Assembly: GCA_963834405.1 (NCBI GenBank)
Contig: CAWIBX010000005.1
Span: 496,001 to 560,000 of the forward strand
Length of the DNA stretch: 64,000 nt
From: Bog-473 sp963834405
GTDB taxonomy: Bacteria > Actinomycetota > Acidimicrobiia > Acidimicrobiales > RAAP-2
Reading direction: 5' to 3'
In this document: in pieces, positions 43,235 through 51,368 of the stretch
Layout: each line of letters starts with the position of its first letter
Position numbering within the stretch: position 1 is the first letter of the stretch
The notes under the pieces: generated by a model
What the model was told of the DNA's origin: nothing
Database searches by the model: none
The model's input: only the letters and a program-made list of their open reading frames with translations
Translations under genes and position numbers: made by a program

Positions 43235-44427
43235 CAGCGCGTCCGGGGCAGGCCGAGGATGCGCTCGCCCACGATGTTGCGTTGCACCTGCGACGTGCCC
43301 GCCGCGATCGTCAGGTTGATCGACTTGAACCAGTTGTGCACCTGTTCGGCGTTGCCGATCGGTTCGCCGTGACGGACGAGGGGGTCCGCGCACAGTGCGG
43401 CCTCGTCGAGCATGTCCATGGCCAGGTCGCCCAGCGCTTGCGCGTGCTCGGAGAAGGAGAGCTTGAACACGGACCCGCCGATGCCGGGCACGCCGGTCTG
43501 CGCCGCCTCCGAGACGTTGCGCTTGGTAAGGGCCCACAGGGCATCGAAGGCGGCCTGGAGGTGCCCCATGCGATGGTGCACGCCCGTGCTGTCGTGCCTG
43601 AAGAGGTCGAGGCGCGTCGCGAGCGCGTACAGCTCGCGCAGCAACCGCATGGCCTCGAGCAGCTCGCCCACGAACGCCGTGCCCCGCTCGAAGGACAAGG
43701 TCACCATGGTCACCCGCCAGCCGTCGTTCTCCGCGCCGACGCGGTTGGCCACCGGTACGCGCACTTCGTTGAGGAACAACTCGGCGAACTCGGTCGTGCC
43801 CTCAATGGTGCGCAACGGCCGGATCTCTATGCCCGCCGCGTCCATCGGCATGACGAGCCAGCTGATGCCGCGGTTGCCCGGCCGGTCCTCGTCACCGGTC
43901 CGCACGAGCAGCTCGCAGAAGTCGGCGACCTCGGCGTGCGACGTCCAGATCTTCGAGCCCGTCACCACGTAGTCGTCGCCGTCGCGCACGGCGCGGGTGC
44001 GCAGCGAGGCGAGGTCGCTGCCCGCGTCGGGCTCGCTGAACCCCTGGCACCAGACCTCCTCGCCCCGCAGGATGGGCGGGAGGTAGCGCTCCCTCTGGGC
44101 CGTCGTCCCCTCGGCGATGATCGTCGGCCCCGCGTGCAGCAGGCCGACGAAGTTCACGCCGACGTAGGGCGCGCTGGCCCGCTCGCACTCCTCTTTGAAG
44201 ATGAGCTGCTCGACGGGCGAGGCGCCGCGTCCGCCCCCCTCGGCCGGCCAGTCGACCCCGGCGTAGCCGGCGTCGAAGAGCAGGCGCTGCCAGGCCAGGT
44301 CGTAAGCCCGCCGCGCCGGCCAGTCGTCGTGCGGAGGCGGTGCACCCAGGCCGGGCAGGACGGAGGCCAGCCAGTCCCGCAGCTCACCGCGGAACGCCTG
44401 CTCGGACGCGGTGTAGCGGAGGTCCAT
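43234..44427 (-). CDS. Acyl-CoA dehydrogenase, large/first subunit
   Basis: A 397-residue acyl-CoA dehydrogenase. WCQGFSEPDAGSDLASLRTRA and GSKIWTSHAEVADF form the flavin/substrate site. ERGTAFVGELLEA, SINLTIAAGTSQVQRNIVGERILGLPR closes the protein. It is the upstream, longer member of a coupled pair with the gene ending at 42203. Pairs like this oxidise bulky CoA thioesters in mycobacterial cholesterol degradation; the same role here is inference. Confidence 0.92.
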   Translation of the reverse strand: MDLRYTASEQAFRGELRDWLASVLPGLGAPPPHDDWPARRAYDLAWQRLLFDAGYAGVDWPAEGGGRGASPVEQLIFKEECERASAPYVGVNFVGLLHAGPTIIAEGTTAQRERYLPPILRGEEVWCQGFSEPDAGSDLASLRTRAVRDGDDYVVTGSKIWTSHAEVADFCELLVRTGDEDRPGNRGISWLVMPMDAAGIEIRPLRTIEGTTEFAELFLNEVRVPVANRVGAENDGWRVTMVTLSFERGTAFVGELLEAMRLLRELYALATRLDLFRHDSTGVHHRMGHLQAAFDALWALTKRNVSEAAQTGVPGIGGSVFKLSFSEHAQALGDLAMDMLDEAALCADPLVRHGEPIGNAEQVHNWFKSINLTIAAGTSQVQRNIVGERILGLPRTR

Positions 44428-44457
44428 GCGTCCGGCGCAGCGGAGGCCCGGCTCGCC

Positions 44458-45660
44458 TCAGGCGACGAGGTCGAGGCCGAACAGCTCTATTGCGTTCCCC
44501 CGCACGATCTTGCGCCGCTGCGCGTCGGTCAGGGCCGCCATCTGCTCCTCGGCCACCTGCCTGGTGTGCGGCCACGTGGAGTCCGAGTGGGGGTAGTCGG
44601 ACTCGTAGGTGATGTTGTCCTCGCCGATCTCCTCGACCGAGCGCAGGCCGTGCGCGTCATCGAAGAAGCAGCCCCACACGTGGTCCTTGAAGTAGCTGCT
44701 CGGCTTCTCGGGGACGATGTCGGCGACGCCGCCCCAGGCCCGGTTCTCCTCCCACACGGTGTCGGCGCGTTCGAGGATGTAGGGGATCCAGCCGATCTGG
44801 CCCTCCGAGTAGGCGACCTTCAGGTCGGGGAAGCGGACGAAGACGCCGCTGAAGAGGAAGTCGACCAGCGAGAAGGTGGCGTTGGTGTGGGTCAGCGTGG
44901 AGCCGACGGCCGGCGGCGCGTCCGCCGACGTCGACGGCATCTTGGACGACGACCCGATGTGCATGTTGACGACGGTCCGTGTCTCGGCACAGGCGCGGAA
45001 GAAGGGATCCCAGTAGTGGTCGGGGTCGTGCACGCTCGGGAGGCCGAGGAAGGGCGGGATCTCGCTGAAGCACACGGCGCGCACGCCCCGCTCGGCGTTG
45101 CGCCGCACCTCGGCCGCGGCGAGCTCGACGTCCCACAGCGGGATGAGGCACAGGGGGATGAGACGGCCCTTGGCTTCGCCGCACCACTCCTCGACCATCC
45201 AGTCGTTGTAGGCCCGCACGCACAGCAGCGAGAGGTCCTTGTCCTCCGCCTCGGTGAAGGTCTGGCCGCAGAAGCGGGGGAAGGTCGGAAAGCACAGCGC
45301 CGCCTCGATGTGGTTGGCGTCCATATCCTCCAGCCGCGGCTTGACCTCGAACGAGCCCGGGCGCATGTCCTCGTAGGTGACACCCTTCATCGTCACCTCG
45401 TCGCGGGGCACGCCGACGGCCGAGTCCACCCGGAGCAGCGGCCGCTTCAGGTCCTCGTAGTACCACCAGTCGACCGGCGCCCCCTTCGAGCCCGGCTTCA
45501 CCTTCAGCGAGCCGCCCCGGAACTCGACCTCGGGCATGGGCGCCCGCACGATCCGCGGCCCGACCTCGGCGTACTTGGAGGGGAGGCGGTCCTGCCACAC
45601 GTTGGGCGGTTCGACCACGTGGTCGTCGACCGAGATGATGAGCGGCAGCGGCTCGGGCAT
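44458..45660 (-). CDS. Amidohydrolase family protein (ACMSD-like TIM barrel)
   Basis: A 400-residue amidohydrolase-2 protein, the group of metal-dependent decarboxylases/hydrolases related to ACMSD. It starts ISVDDHVVEPPNVWQDRLP, with D-H metal residues, and continues with VVNMHIGSSS (His). It ends with a late TYESDYPHSDSTWP, where the Asp acts as the metal ligand. ATG 45660 has no ribosome site but TAACCT lies eight bases upstream, so the mRNA is probably leaderless. It heads the strand that continues into the acyl-CoA dehydrogenase pair, and similar genes often accompany steroid or terpene CoA pathways. Confidence 0.88.
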   Translation of the reverse strand: MPEPLPLIISVDDHVVEPPNVWQDRLPSKYAEVGPRIVRAPMPEVEFRGGSLKVKPGSKGAPVDWWYYEDLKRPLLRVDSAVGVPRDEVTMKGVTYEDMRPGSFEVKPRLEDMDANHIEAALCFPTFPRFCGQTFTEAEDKDLSLLCVRAYNDWMVEEWCGEAKGRLIPLCLIPLWDVELAAAEVRRNAERGVRAVCFSEIPPFLGLPSVHDPDHYWDPFFRACAETRTVVNMHIGSSSKMPSTSADAPPAVGSTLTHTNATFSLVDFLFSGVFVRFPDLKVAYSEGQIGWIPYILERADTVWEENRAWGGVADIVPEKPSSYFKDHVWGCFFDDAHGLRSVEEIGEDNITYESDYPHSDSTWPHTRQVAEEQMAALTDAQRRKIVRGNAIELFGLDLVA

Positions 45661-45963
45661 GGGTATCGAGGTTAGCCGGGACCTGACGGGGCGTCAGAAA
45701 GGTCGTCGGGTGGCGGCGACGCTGGGCGGACTTGTCCGTCCGACGCACGTCCGGGCGCGCGTCCGGCGTTGGGAGGGTCTCCGTGCATCAGAGGAGGGTT
45801 CTCGGTGGATCGGACCGTGGCTTATGTGATTTCGCAAATTTGAGAAGGCAAGGCTTCTGCAATTGCACGAAAGAAAGAAGGTGCGGCCCGATGCACATCG
45901 ACACCCCAATACCCACAGCGGCGCGCTGCGAAGCCCGGCGTCAGCGCGACAGGGCTGGCGGCC
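45661..45963. other. 303-base intergenic stretch
   Basis: No convincing gene. The left end holds the TAACCT promoter element of the amidohydrolase. An AT-richer patch around 45825-45890 contains the hairpin-like AGAAG / CTTCT and purine runs (GAAAGAAAGAAGG). A small frame from ATG 45891 runs antisense into the next gene and is not supported. Confidence 0.45.
45669..45674 (-). promoter_or_regulatory. Candidate -10 hexamer for leaderless amidohydrolase gene
   Basis: TAACCT on the minus strand, eight bases before the ATG at 45660. Confidence 0.45.
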
Positions 45964-46697
45964 TCACCCGAAGGTCTCCGCGAACAGGTCCAGCATGGCC
46001 CGCCAGGAGCGCTTGTCGGTGGGCTCGTGGTAGCGGATGCCGGGCATGCCGATCGTCTCCGCGCCCGGGCGCGTGAACGAGTGCTCGGCGCCCCCGTAGA
46101 CGATGAGGACCCAGTCGACCCCGCCCGCTTTCATTTCGTCCTCGAAGGCCTTTCGCTGCTGCTGGTCGACGATGGGGTCGTCGGCGCCGATGAGCGCGAG
46201 GACCTGCCCTTGATGTTGACTGCGTCCTCCGGTCGCGACGTGCCCAGCCCGGCGTGGAAGGCGGCCACCGCCTGGAGGTCGGCGCCCCCGCGCGCGAGCT
46301 CGAGCGCGAGGGTGCCGCCGAAGCAGAAGCCGATGGCGGCGAGCTGCCCGGGGTCGGTGCGCGGCTCGGCGCGCAGGATGTCCAGCCCGGACCGCCCCAG
46401 GCCGCGGGTGCGCTCGGGGTCGGCCGCCAGCTCGCCGATGCGCGCCATCATCACGTCGCGGTCGGCCAGCCACTCGCCCCCGCCGTGGTAGTCGAGCGCG
46501 AACGCCACGTACCCCAGCTCGGCGGCCAGGCGCCCCGCGATGGCGCGGGCGTGGTCGTCCAGGCCCGGTCCCTCGTGGCAGATGAGCACGCCCGGGACGC
46601 GTCCCGTCCCCTCCGGCACGGCCAGCGTCCCGATCATGGTGCGGCCGTCCGCCTCGTAGGTGATGGCGCGGGTGTCGACGGTGTGTGTGGTGACCAT
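45964..46697 (-). pseudogene. Dienelactone hydrolase family protein, frameshifted
   Basis: A dienelactone-hydrolase-type alpha/beta hydrolase of about 244 residues when repaired. The first frame holds GVLICHEGPGLDDHARAIA and the nucleophile AIGFCFGGTLALELA, reaching AVNIKG. The frame then shifts, and the other frame continues QVLALIGADDPIVDQQQRKAF (Asp) and VLIVYGGAEHSFTRPGAE (His). Inserting one C near 46203-46209 restores a single frame with the complete Cys-Asp-His triad. The start is ATG 46697. Nothing else in the gene is damaged. Confidence 0.83.
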
Positions 46698-46723
46698 GCC
46701 CGAACCGTACCCGCGCGCGCCGC

Positions 46724-46729
46724 CATACT
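46724..46729 (+). promoter_or_regulatory. Candidate -10 hexamer for leaderless lipoprotein gene
   Basis: CATACT ends seven bases before ATG 46737. Confidence 0.4.
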
Positions 46730-46736
46730 GGCCGTG

Positions 46737-47897
46737 ATGCGTGGGAAACGACGCCTGCGCCTGCAACTGGCCTTTCCGGTACTCGGTCTCGCCGCGCTCG
46801 TGCTGGCCTCGTGCGGGGGCGGACCGGCCGCGCCCCGGGCCACGGGGACGACGGTGCACCACGGCGCAACCACGACGACCACGGCGGGCACGACCACGAC
46901 CACCGCGGCGACCGCGACGGCATCGAGCCTGCCCCCCGTGGCGACGACGGGTCCGCTGACGGTGAGCGCCCCCATAGAGATCCCGTTCCAGGCGGACCGG
47001 GTGACGGCCGCCGAGGGCCCCGACGGCGCCGTGTTCGTCGCCCCGCAGGACCCGACGAGCGCGTCACCCGCGGTCGCCTGGGTGGTCGACGGCGACGGTC
47101 CCGCCGCCGTCGCCGAGCACGTCAACGCGGGCATCGCCGCGCTGGCGGCGGACGGGGCCAACTTCTATGCCGCGACCTACAGCACCGTCTACGCCTACAA
47201 CCGCTCGTCGGGCAACTTGGACGGCCAGTGGACACTGCCGAAGGTGACGCCGTCCAACAGTTCCGACGACGACCTCGTGTCCATGACCGCGGTCGCCGGG
47301 AACGTGTACGTCTTCATCACCACGGGGAACGTCGTGCGCGTGTACCGCATCAACCCGGCGGCGTCGGCGGCGCCCCACCTCGTGGTCACCACCCTCGGCG
47401 CGGAGGTCGGGTCCGACGGCTCCGTCTACTACGAGACCGCCGACCACCACCTCGCCGTGCTGCGTCCCGGCGGCGCCACAGCCGTGGGGCCCGCGCTCGC
47501 CCACAGCCCCAACGGCCTCGGCGGGGGTGTGCAGTACGTGAGTGCCGTGGCCGGCGGTGCGGTGTGGATCAGCGAGCCCGCGGGCCAGGGGCTCGATGCC
47601 GGCTACAGCACCTACGACGTGACCAACCTCGGACCGCTGGGCAGCTTCTCGGGCACCGTTTCCGAGAGCGTCGTCGACACCGCGGCGGGGCCGCTCGTCC
47701 TGGAGCAGGCCGGTAGTGCCGCCTGCCCCCAGGCCAGCCCGTCGGCACCCTCGTCGTGCGTGTTCCGCATCGACGTGCACGGCAACGTGAGCGATCCCTC
47801 CGGCGTGGGGGCGGCCGTGACGCTCCTCGGTCCGGGGCCGGCCGTCGTCGCGGCCGACACGTCGACCGACCAGTTCGAGCTGTTCCGCCTGTCCTAG
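46737..47897 (+). CDS. Exported lipoprotein with propeller-like repeats
   Basis: A 386-residue predicted lipoprotein. A lipobox LASC (residues 23-26) ends the signal sequence and a Thr/Ala-rich linker with runs of Thr follows. The rest is a Val/Gly/Ser-rich domain with short recurring blades (GNVYVFITTGNVVRVYRIN, DGSVYYETADHHLAVL) suggesting a beta-propeller. No catalytic motif. ATG 46737 with CATACT seven bases upstream indicates a leaderless message. It is divergent from the frameshifted hydrolase. Function unknown. Confidence 0.75.
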   Translation: MRGKRRLRLQLAFPVLGLAALVLASCGGGPAAPRATGTTVHHGATTTTTAGTTTTTAATATASSLPPVATTGPLTVSAPIEIPFQADRVTAAEGPDGAVFVAPQDPTSASPAVAWVVDGDGPAAVAEHVNAGIAALAADGANFYAATYSTVYAYNRSSGNLDGQWTLPKVTPSNSSDDDLVSMTAVAGNVYVFITTGNVVRVYRINPAASAAPHLVVTTLGAEVGSDGSVYYETADHHLAVLRPGGATAVGPALAHSPNGLGGGVQYVSAVAGGAVWISEPAGQGLDAGYSTYDVTNLGPLGSFSGTVSESVVDTAAGPLVLEQAGSAACPQASPSAPSSCVFRIDVHGNVSDPSGVGAAVTLLGPGPAVVAADTSTDQFELFRLS

Positions 47898-47931
47898 CGC
47901 GCGCGGCCGCGCCGCGGCCCCGGCGGCGCGC

Positions 47932-48744
47932 TCAGTAGTGCATGGAGACGCCGCCGTTCGGGCTCAGCAGCTGGCCCGTCACGAAGCTGCTGGCGTCCGA
48001 GGCGAGATACAGCACGCAGTACGCGATGTCCGCCGTCTCCCCGACCCGGCGCAGCGGTGCGTGGCGCGCCATCGGCGTGAGGACGGCGGCCTTGGTCTCC
48101 TCGTCGACCGTGCCGTCGGGCCGCCGGTAGTAGCGCGCCGTCATGTTGGTCGGCACGAAGCCGGGTGCGACGGTGTTGACCCGCACGCCGTGCTGGCCCA
48201 CCTCGACGGCCATCGATTGGGTCAGCTGCGCGACACCGGCCTTTGTGATGGCGTAGGGCCCGATGCCCGCTGCGGGGGTGAGCACCGCCGCCGAGGCCAT
48301 GTTGATGATGGAGCCACCGCCCTGTGCGACCATCACCTTTCCGGCGGCCTGACATCCGTACAGCACACCCTTGAGGTTCACGGCGAGGATGCGGTCGAAC
48401 TCGTCGGGGTCGACCTCGATGATGGAGCTGTCGATCATGACCCCGGCGATGTTGCACAACACGTGCAGCGCGCCGTGCCGGGACGTGATGTGGCCCACCA
48501 GGGTCTCGGCGGCACCGCGGGCGGCGACGTCGAGGTCGGCGCTCTCGGCCTTTCCGCCCTCGCCCACGATGCCCCGCGCCGTCGTCGCCGCGGCCGCGGC
48601 GTCGAGGTCCGCGCAGACGACGGTGGCGCCCGCGGCGGCGAGCACCTCGGCGGTGGTGCGCCCGATGTCTCCGCCCGCGCCGGTCACCAGGGCCACGCGG
48701 CCCGCCAGGTCGAACGCGTCACGCACACTCCGGGGGGATTCCAT
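47932..48744 (-). CDS. Short-chain dehydrogenase/reductase
   Basis: A 270-residue classical SDR. The cofactor motif is VTGAGGDIGRTTAE, followed by CADLDAAAA (an Asp favouring NAD), CNIAGVM, the catalytic Ser in NMASAAVLTPAAG and the YAITKAGV Tyr-Lys pair. It ends in SPNGGVSMHY. ATG 48744 has TAGGGT exactly seven bases upstream, a leaderless arrangement, so I prefer it over the GTG at 48753. The substrate is unknown. Confidence 0.92.
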   Translation of the reverse strand: MESPRSVRDAFDLAGRVALVTGAGGDIGRTTAEVLAAAGATVVCADLDAAAAATTARGIVGEGGKAESADLDVAARGAAETLVGHITSRHGALHVLCNIAGVMIDSSIIEVDPDEFDRILAVNLKGVLYGCQAAGKVMVAQGGGSIINMASAAVLTPAAGIGPYAITKAGVAQLTQSMAVEVGQHGVRVNTVAPGFVPTNMTARYYRRPDGTVDEETKAAVLTPMARHAPLRRVGETADIAYCVLYLASDASSFVTGQLLSPNGGVSMHY

Positions 48745-48751
48745 CCGGCGC

Positions 48752-48757
48752 ACCCTA
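48752..48757 (-). promoter_or_regulatory. Candidate -10 hexamer for leaderless SDR gene
   Basis: TAGGGT on the minus strand, seven bases before the ATG at 48744. Confidence 0.45.
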
Positions 48758-48780
48758 CGCGCCCGGCGCCCCGGAGCCGC

Positions 48781-49284
48781 TCAGGCCGTCACGCCCTCCA
48801 CTGCCAACAGCGCGCGCTTGACCTTGAGGCCGCCGCCGTAGCCGCCGATGCCGTTGCTCGCCAGCACGCGGTGGCAGGGCACGATGATCGGGATGGGGTT
48901 GCGCCCGTTGGCCTGGCCCACGGCGCGCGGCCCGTTGGGGCGTCCCACCCGACGGGCCAGCTCGCCGTAGCTGATCGTCTCGCCGTAGGGGATGCGCGTG
49001 AGCTCGGTCCACACCTCGCGCTGAAAGTCGGTGCCGTCGAGCTCCATCGGCAGGTCGAATGACGTGCGCTCGCCGGCGAAGTACTCCTCGAGCTGGGTCG
49101 CCGTCTCCTTGAGCACCGGCGGCACATCCGACCCGTCGCGGCGCGGGTGGCGGCGCTCGTTGGGCAGCCAGACGCCGATGAGGACGTCTTCGTCGCACTC
49201 GAGCACGAGCCGGCCGATCGGCGTCTCGAGCGGCATGGTGGCGGTCGGGGTGGTCTTGGTGGTCTTGGTTGTCGCGGTGGTCAT
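48781..49284 (-). CDS. ogt: Methylated-DNA--protein-cysteine methyltransferase
   Basis: A 167-residue O6-alkylguanine-DNA alkyltransferase. The acceptor cysteine is in IPIIVPCHRVLASNGIGGYGGG. The DNA-binding RIPYGETISYGELARRVG precedes it. The first ~17 residues are Thr/Lys-rich. The protein directly removes O6-alkyl groups from guanine and is used once. ATG 49284 overlaps the stop of the ada-alkA fusion (ATGA), forming a repair operon. Confidence 0.95.
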   Translation of the reverse strand: MTTATTKTTKTTPTATMPLETPIGRLVLECDEDVLIGVWLPNERRHPRRDGSDVPPVLKETATQLEEYFAGERTSFDLPMELDGTDFQREVWTELTRIPYGETISYGELARRVGRPNGPRAVGQANGRNPIPIIVPCHRVLASNGIGGYGGGLKVKRALLAVEGVTA

Positions 49285-50843
49285 GCGGCACGTCCTTTCG
49301 TGGTGCGGGTGGTGAGCGGGGTGGCGGCCGCCGCGGCCGCCGGCAGCGACCACAGGTGCGCCATGGCGTAGCTGCGCCAGGGCCGCCAGGATTCGGTCAG
49401 GGCCGTGAGGCGGGCGGGGTCGTCGGGCAGGCCCAGCGACGCGGCGGCCCGGCGGATGCCCAGGTCGGTGGGCATGAACGCGTCCGGGTCGCGCAGCGCC
49501 CGCAGCGCGACGTACTCGGCCGTCCAGGGCCCGATGCCGGGCAGGGCGACGAGCGACCGGCGCAGCTCGCGCGGGTCCGCGCCGGGGTCGATGACGACGT
49601 CGCCCGACGCGACCGCGGCGGCCAGCGCGCCGAGGGCCAGCCGGCGCCCCGCCGGCATCGCGAAGGCACCGGGGTCGCGCTGGGCCAGCTCGGCCAGCGC
49701 AGCCGGCGTGGGGAAGAGGTGGGTGACGCCACAGTCGCCCACGGGAAGCGGTTCGCCCGCGGCGAACACGAGCTTGCCGGTCACGGTGCGGGCGCCGGAC
49801 ACGGAGACCTGCTGCCCGATGACTGCGCGCACGGCCAGCTCGAAGCCGTCGGCGGCGCCGGGCACGCGGCGGCCGGGCCCGGCGCGGACGACTGCGCCGA
49901 GCAGGGGGTCGTCGCCCAGCGCGTCGCGCACGGCGACGGGGTCGGCATCAAGGTCGAGCAGCTGCCGGCAGCGCGACACGGCCGTCGTCAGGTCTCGCAG
50001 GTCGGCCAGGCGCAGGTCCGCCTCAGCGTACGCCGGGCCCCCACCGTCGGCGTTGCCGTCCGCGGCGGGCGCGCCGAGCGTGACGACGCCATGGCCGTGG
50101 GGCAGGCGCAGGCTGCGGGTGTACGTGCTCCCGTCGGCCGCCTCCACGCCGGGGAGGACCCGGGCGCCGAGGAAGTCGAGGACCGACGCCGGGTCGAAGG
50201 GGCGGCGGCAGGGGAGGCGCAGATGGATGGCCTGGGCCGGCTCGCGCCCGGTTCCCGACCGTGCGACGGCGCGGCTGTTCCGTGCGGCGCGCCGGCGGAG
50301 GCCGCTCGGCGTGTCGGCGAAGATCTGACGCACCGTCTCGTTGCACTGCCGGACGCTGGCGAAGCCCGCCGCGAACGCGACGTGCGCCACCGGCAGGTCC
50401 GTCGTCTCGAGCAGGACACGCGCCGTCTGGCTCCGCTGGGCCCGCGCCAGGGCCAGCGGGCCCGTCCCGACCTCCGCCGTGATGAGGCGGTTGAGCTGGC
50501 GCGGGCTGTAGCCGAGGCGGGCCGCCAATCCCTCGACGCCCTCGCGGTCGACGATGCCGTCCCGGATGAGCCGCATGGCCCGCGCCACGACGTCCGCGCG
50601 CAGGTTCCACTCGGGAGAGCCCGGCGTGGCATCGGGCCGGCACCGCAGGCAGGCGCGGAAGCCGGCCTGTTGGGCGGCCGCCGCGGTGGCGTAGAAGCGC
50701 ATGTTCTCGCGCTTGGGCGTCCGGGCCGGACAGCTCGGCCGGCAGTAGATCCCGGTCGAGGTGACGGCGCAGAAGAACCAGCCGTCGAAGCGGGCGTCCT
50801 TGCTCTTGGCTGCTTCGTAGCAGCGGTCCGGGTCCTCGAGCAC
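49281..50843 (-). CDS. Ada regulatory domain fused to AlkA 3-methyladenine glycosylase
   Basis: A 520-residue fusion. The N-terminal Ada methyl-phosphotriester domain has four zinc cysteines (FFCAVTSTGIYCRPSC and FRACLRCRPD). An AraC-type helix-turn-helix follows (VEGLAARLGYSPRQLNRLI and VAHVAFAAGFASVRQCNE). The C-terminal AlkA glycosylase has AVIGQQVSVSGART and the HhH-GPD stretch LPGIGPWTAEYVALRAL with the catalytic Asp in PTDLGIRRA. The protein should sense alkylation, activate its own operon and excise alkylated bases. It is fused as in mycobacteria and coupled to ogt. Confidence 0.95.
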   Translation of the reverse strand: MLEDPDRCYEAAKSKDARFDGWFFCAVTSTGIYCRPSCPARTPKRENMRFYATAAAAQQAGFRACLRCRPDATPGSPEWNLRADVVARAMRLIRDGIVDREGVEGLAARLGYSPRQLNRLITAEVGTGPLALARAQRSQTARVLLETTDLPVAHVAFAAGFASVRQCNETVRQIFADTPSGLRRRAARNSRAVARSGTGREPAQAIHLRLPCRRPFDPASVLDFLGARVLPGVEAADGSTYTRSLRLPHGHGVVTLGAPAADGNADGGGPAYAEADLRLADLRDLTTAVSRCRQLLDLDADPVAVRDALGDDPLLGAVVRAGPGRRVPGAADGFELAVRAVIGQQVSVSGARTVTGKLVFAAGEPLPVGDCGVTHLFPTPAALAELAQRDPGAFAMPAGRRLALGALAAAVASGDVVIDPGADPRELRRSLVALPGIGPWTAEYVALRALRDPDAFMPTDLGIRRAAASLGLPDDPARLTALTESWRPWRSYAMAHLWSLPAAAAAATPLTTRTTKGRAA

Positions 50844-50940
50844 CGGCCCATGGTGGCACGGGGTTGTGCCAATTTACTGGCGGAAATCGGACATGGCCGT
50901 CGGACCGGGGATGTGAATGGTCCTGGACCGCCTGAGGCTT

Positions 50941-51108
50941 CTAGTCGGGGAGGCGGATGACGAGGTTGTCGAGAATGCGGACGAGGTCGTGGATGGCGTG
51001 GACCACGAGGTTCATGTCCGTCCCATTCTCGGTTCTCTCGTCGATCACGCTCATTTGCCGATCTATCTCCTCGAGTGAAGCCCTCATCTGTGTTGGTGTC
51101 TCGGCCAT
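50941..51108 (-). CDS. Small 55-residue helical protein
   Basis: A 55-residue acidic protein (AETPTQMRASLEEIDRQMSVI, then ENGTDMNLVVHAIHDLVRILDNL). It appears as two amphipathic helices with a polar hinge, suggesting self-association. ATG 51108 is preceded by GGAGTG at eight bases, good support for translation. It is divergent from the DUF1800/DUF1501 operon with 260 bases between. No family is recognised. Confidence 0.6.
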   Translation of the reverse strand: MAETPTQMRASLEEIDRQMSVIDERTENGTDMNLVVHAIHDLVRILDNLVIRLPD

Positions 51109-51368
51109 GTAGATCACTCCAGTCCTTCGTTCGCCGACGGCCCGGGGATCTGGCAGCTGACCCGTGAGCCGGTGGTCATCGGATGGGCTCGTCAAGCTAC
51201 ACATCCGGTCGGGCCCGCCGCGGCTCCTCGAACGGGGGTGTCGGTCCGTCCTTGACACTTCCCTCACACTTTCCACATCGGAACTTCAGGATCGGCGCCG
51301 ATGCTTGGCGTCATGGGGCGCGTCACACAGACGTGTAGGGGCCCCGGAGGCCGGGGACAGAGGACCTG

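Noticed and set aside
45891..46076. Small plus-strand frame starting ATGCACATCGAC after GAAGG
   Set aside because: Most of it is antisense to the dienelactone hydrolase gene and becomes Arg/Ser/Pro-rich shadow sequence.
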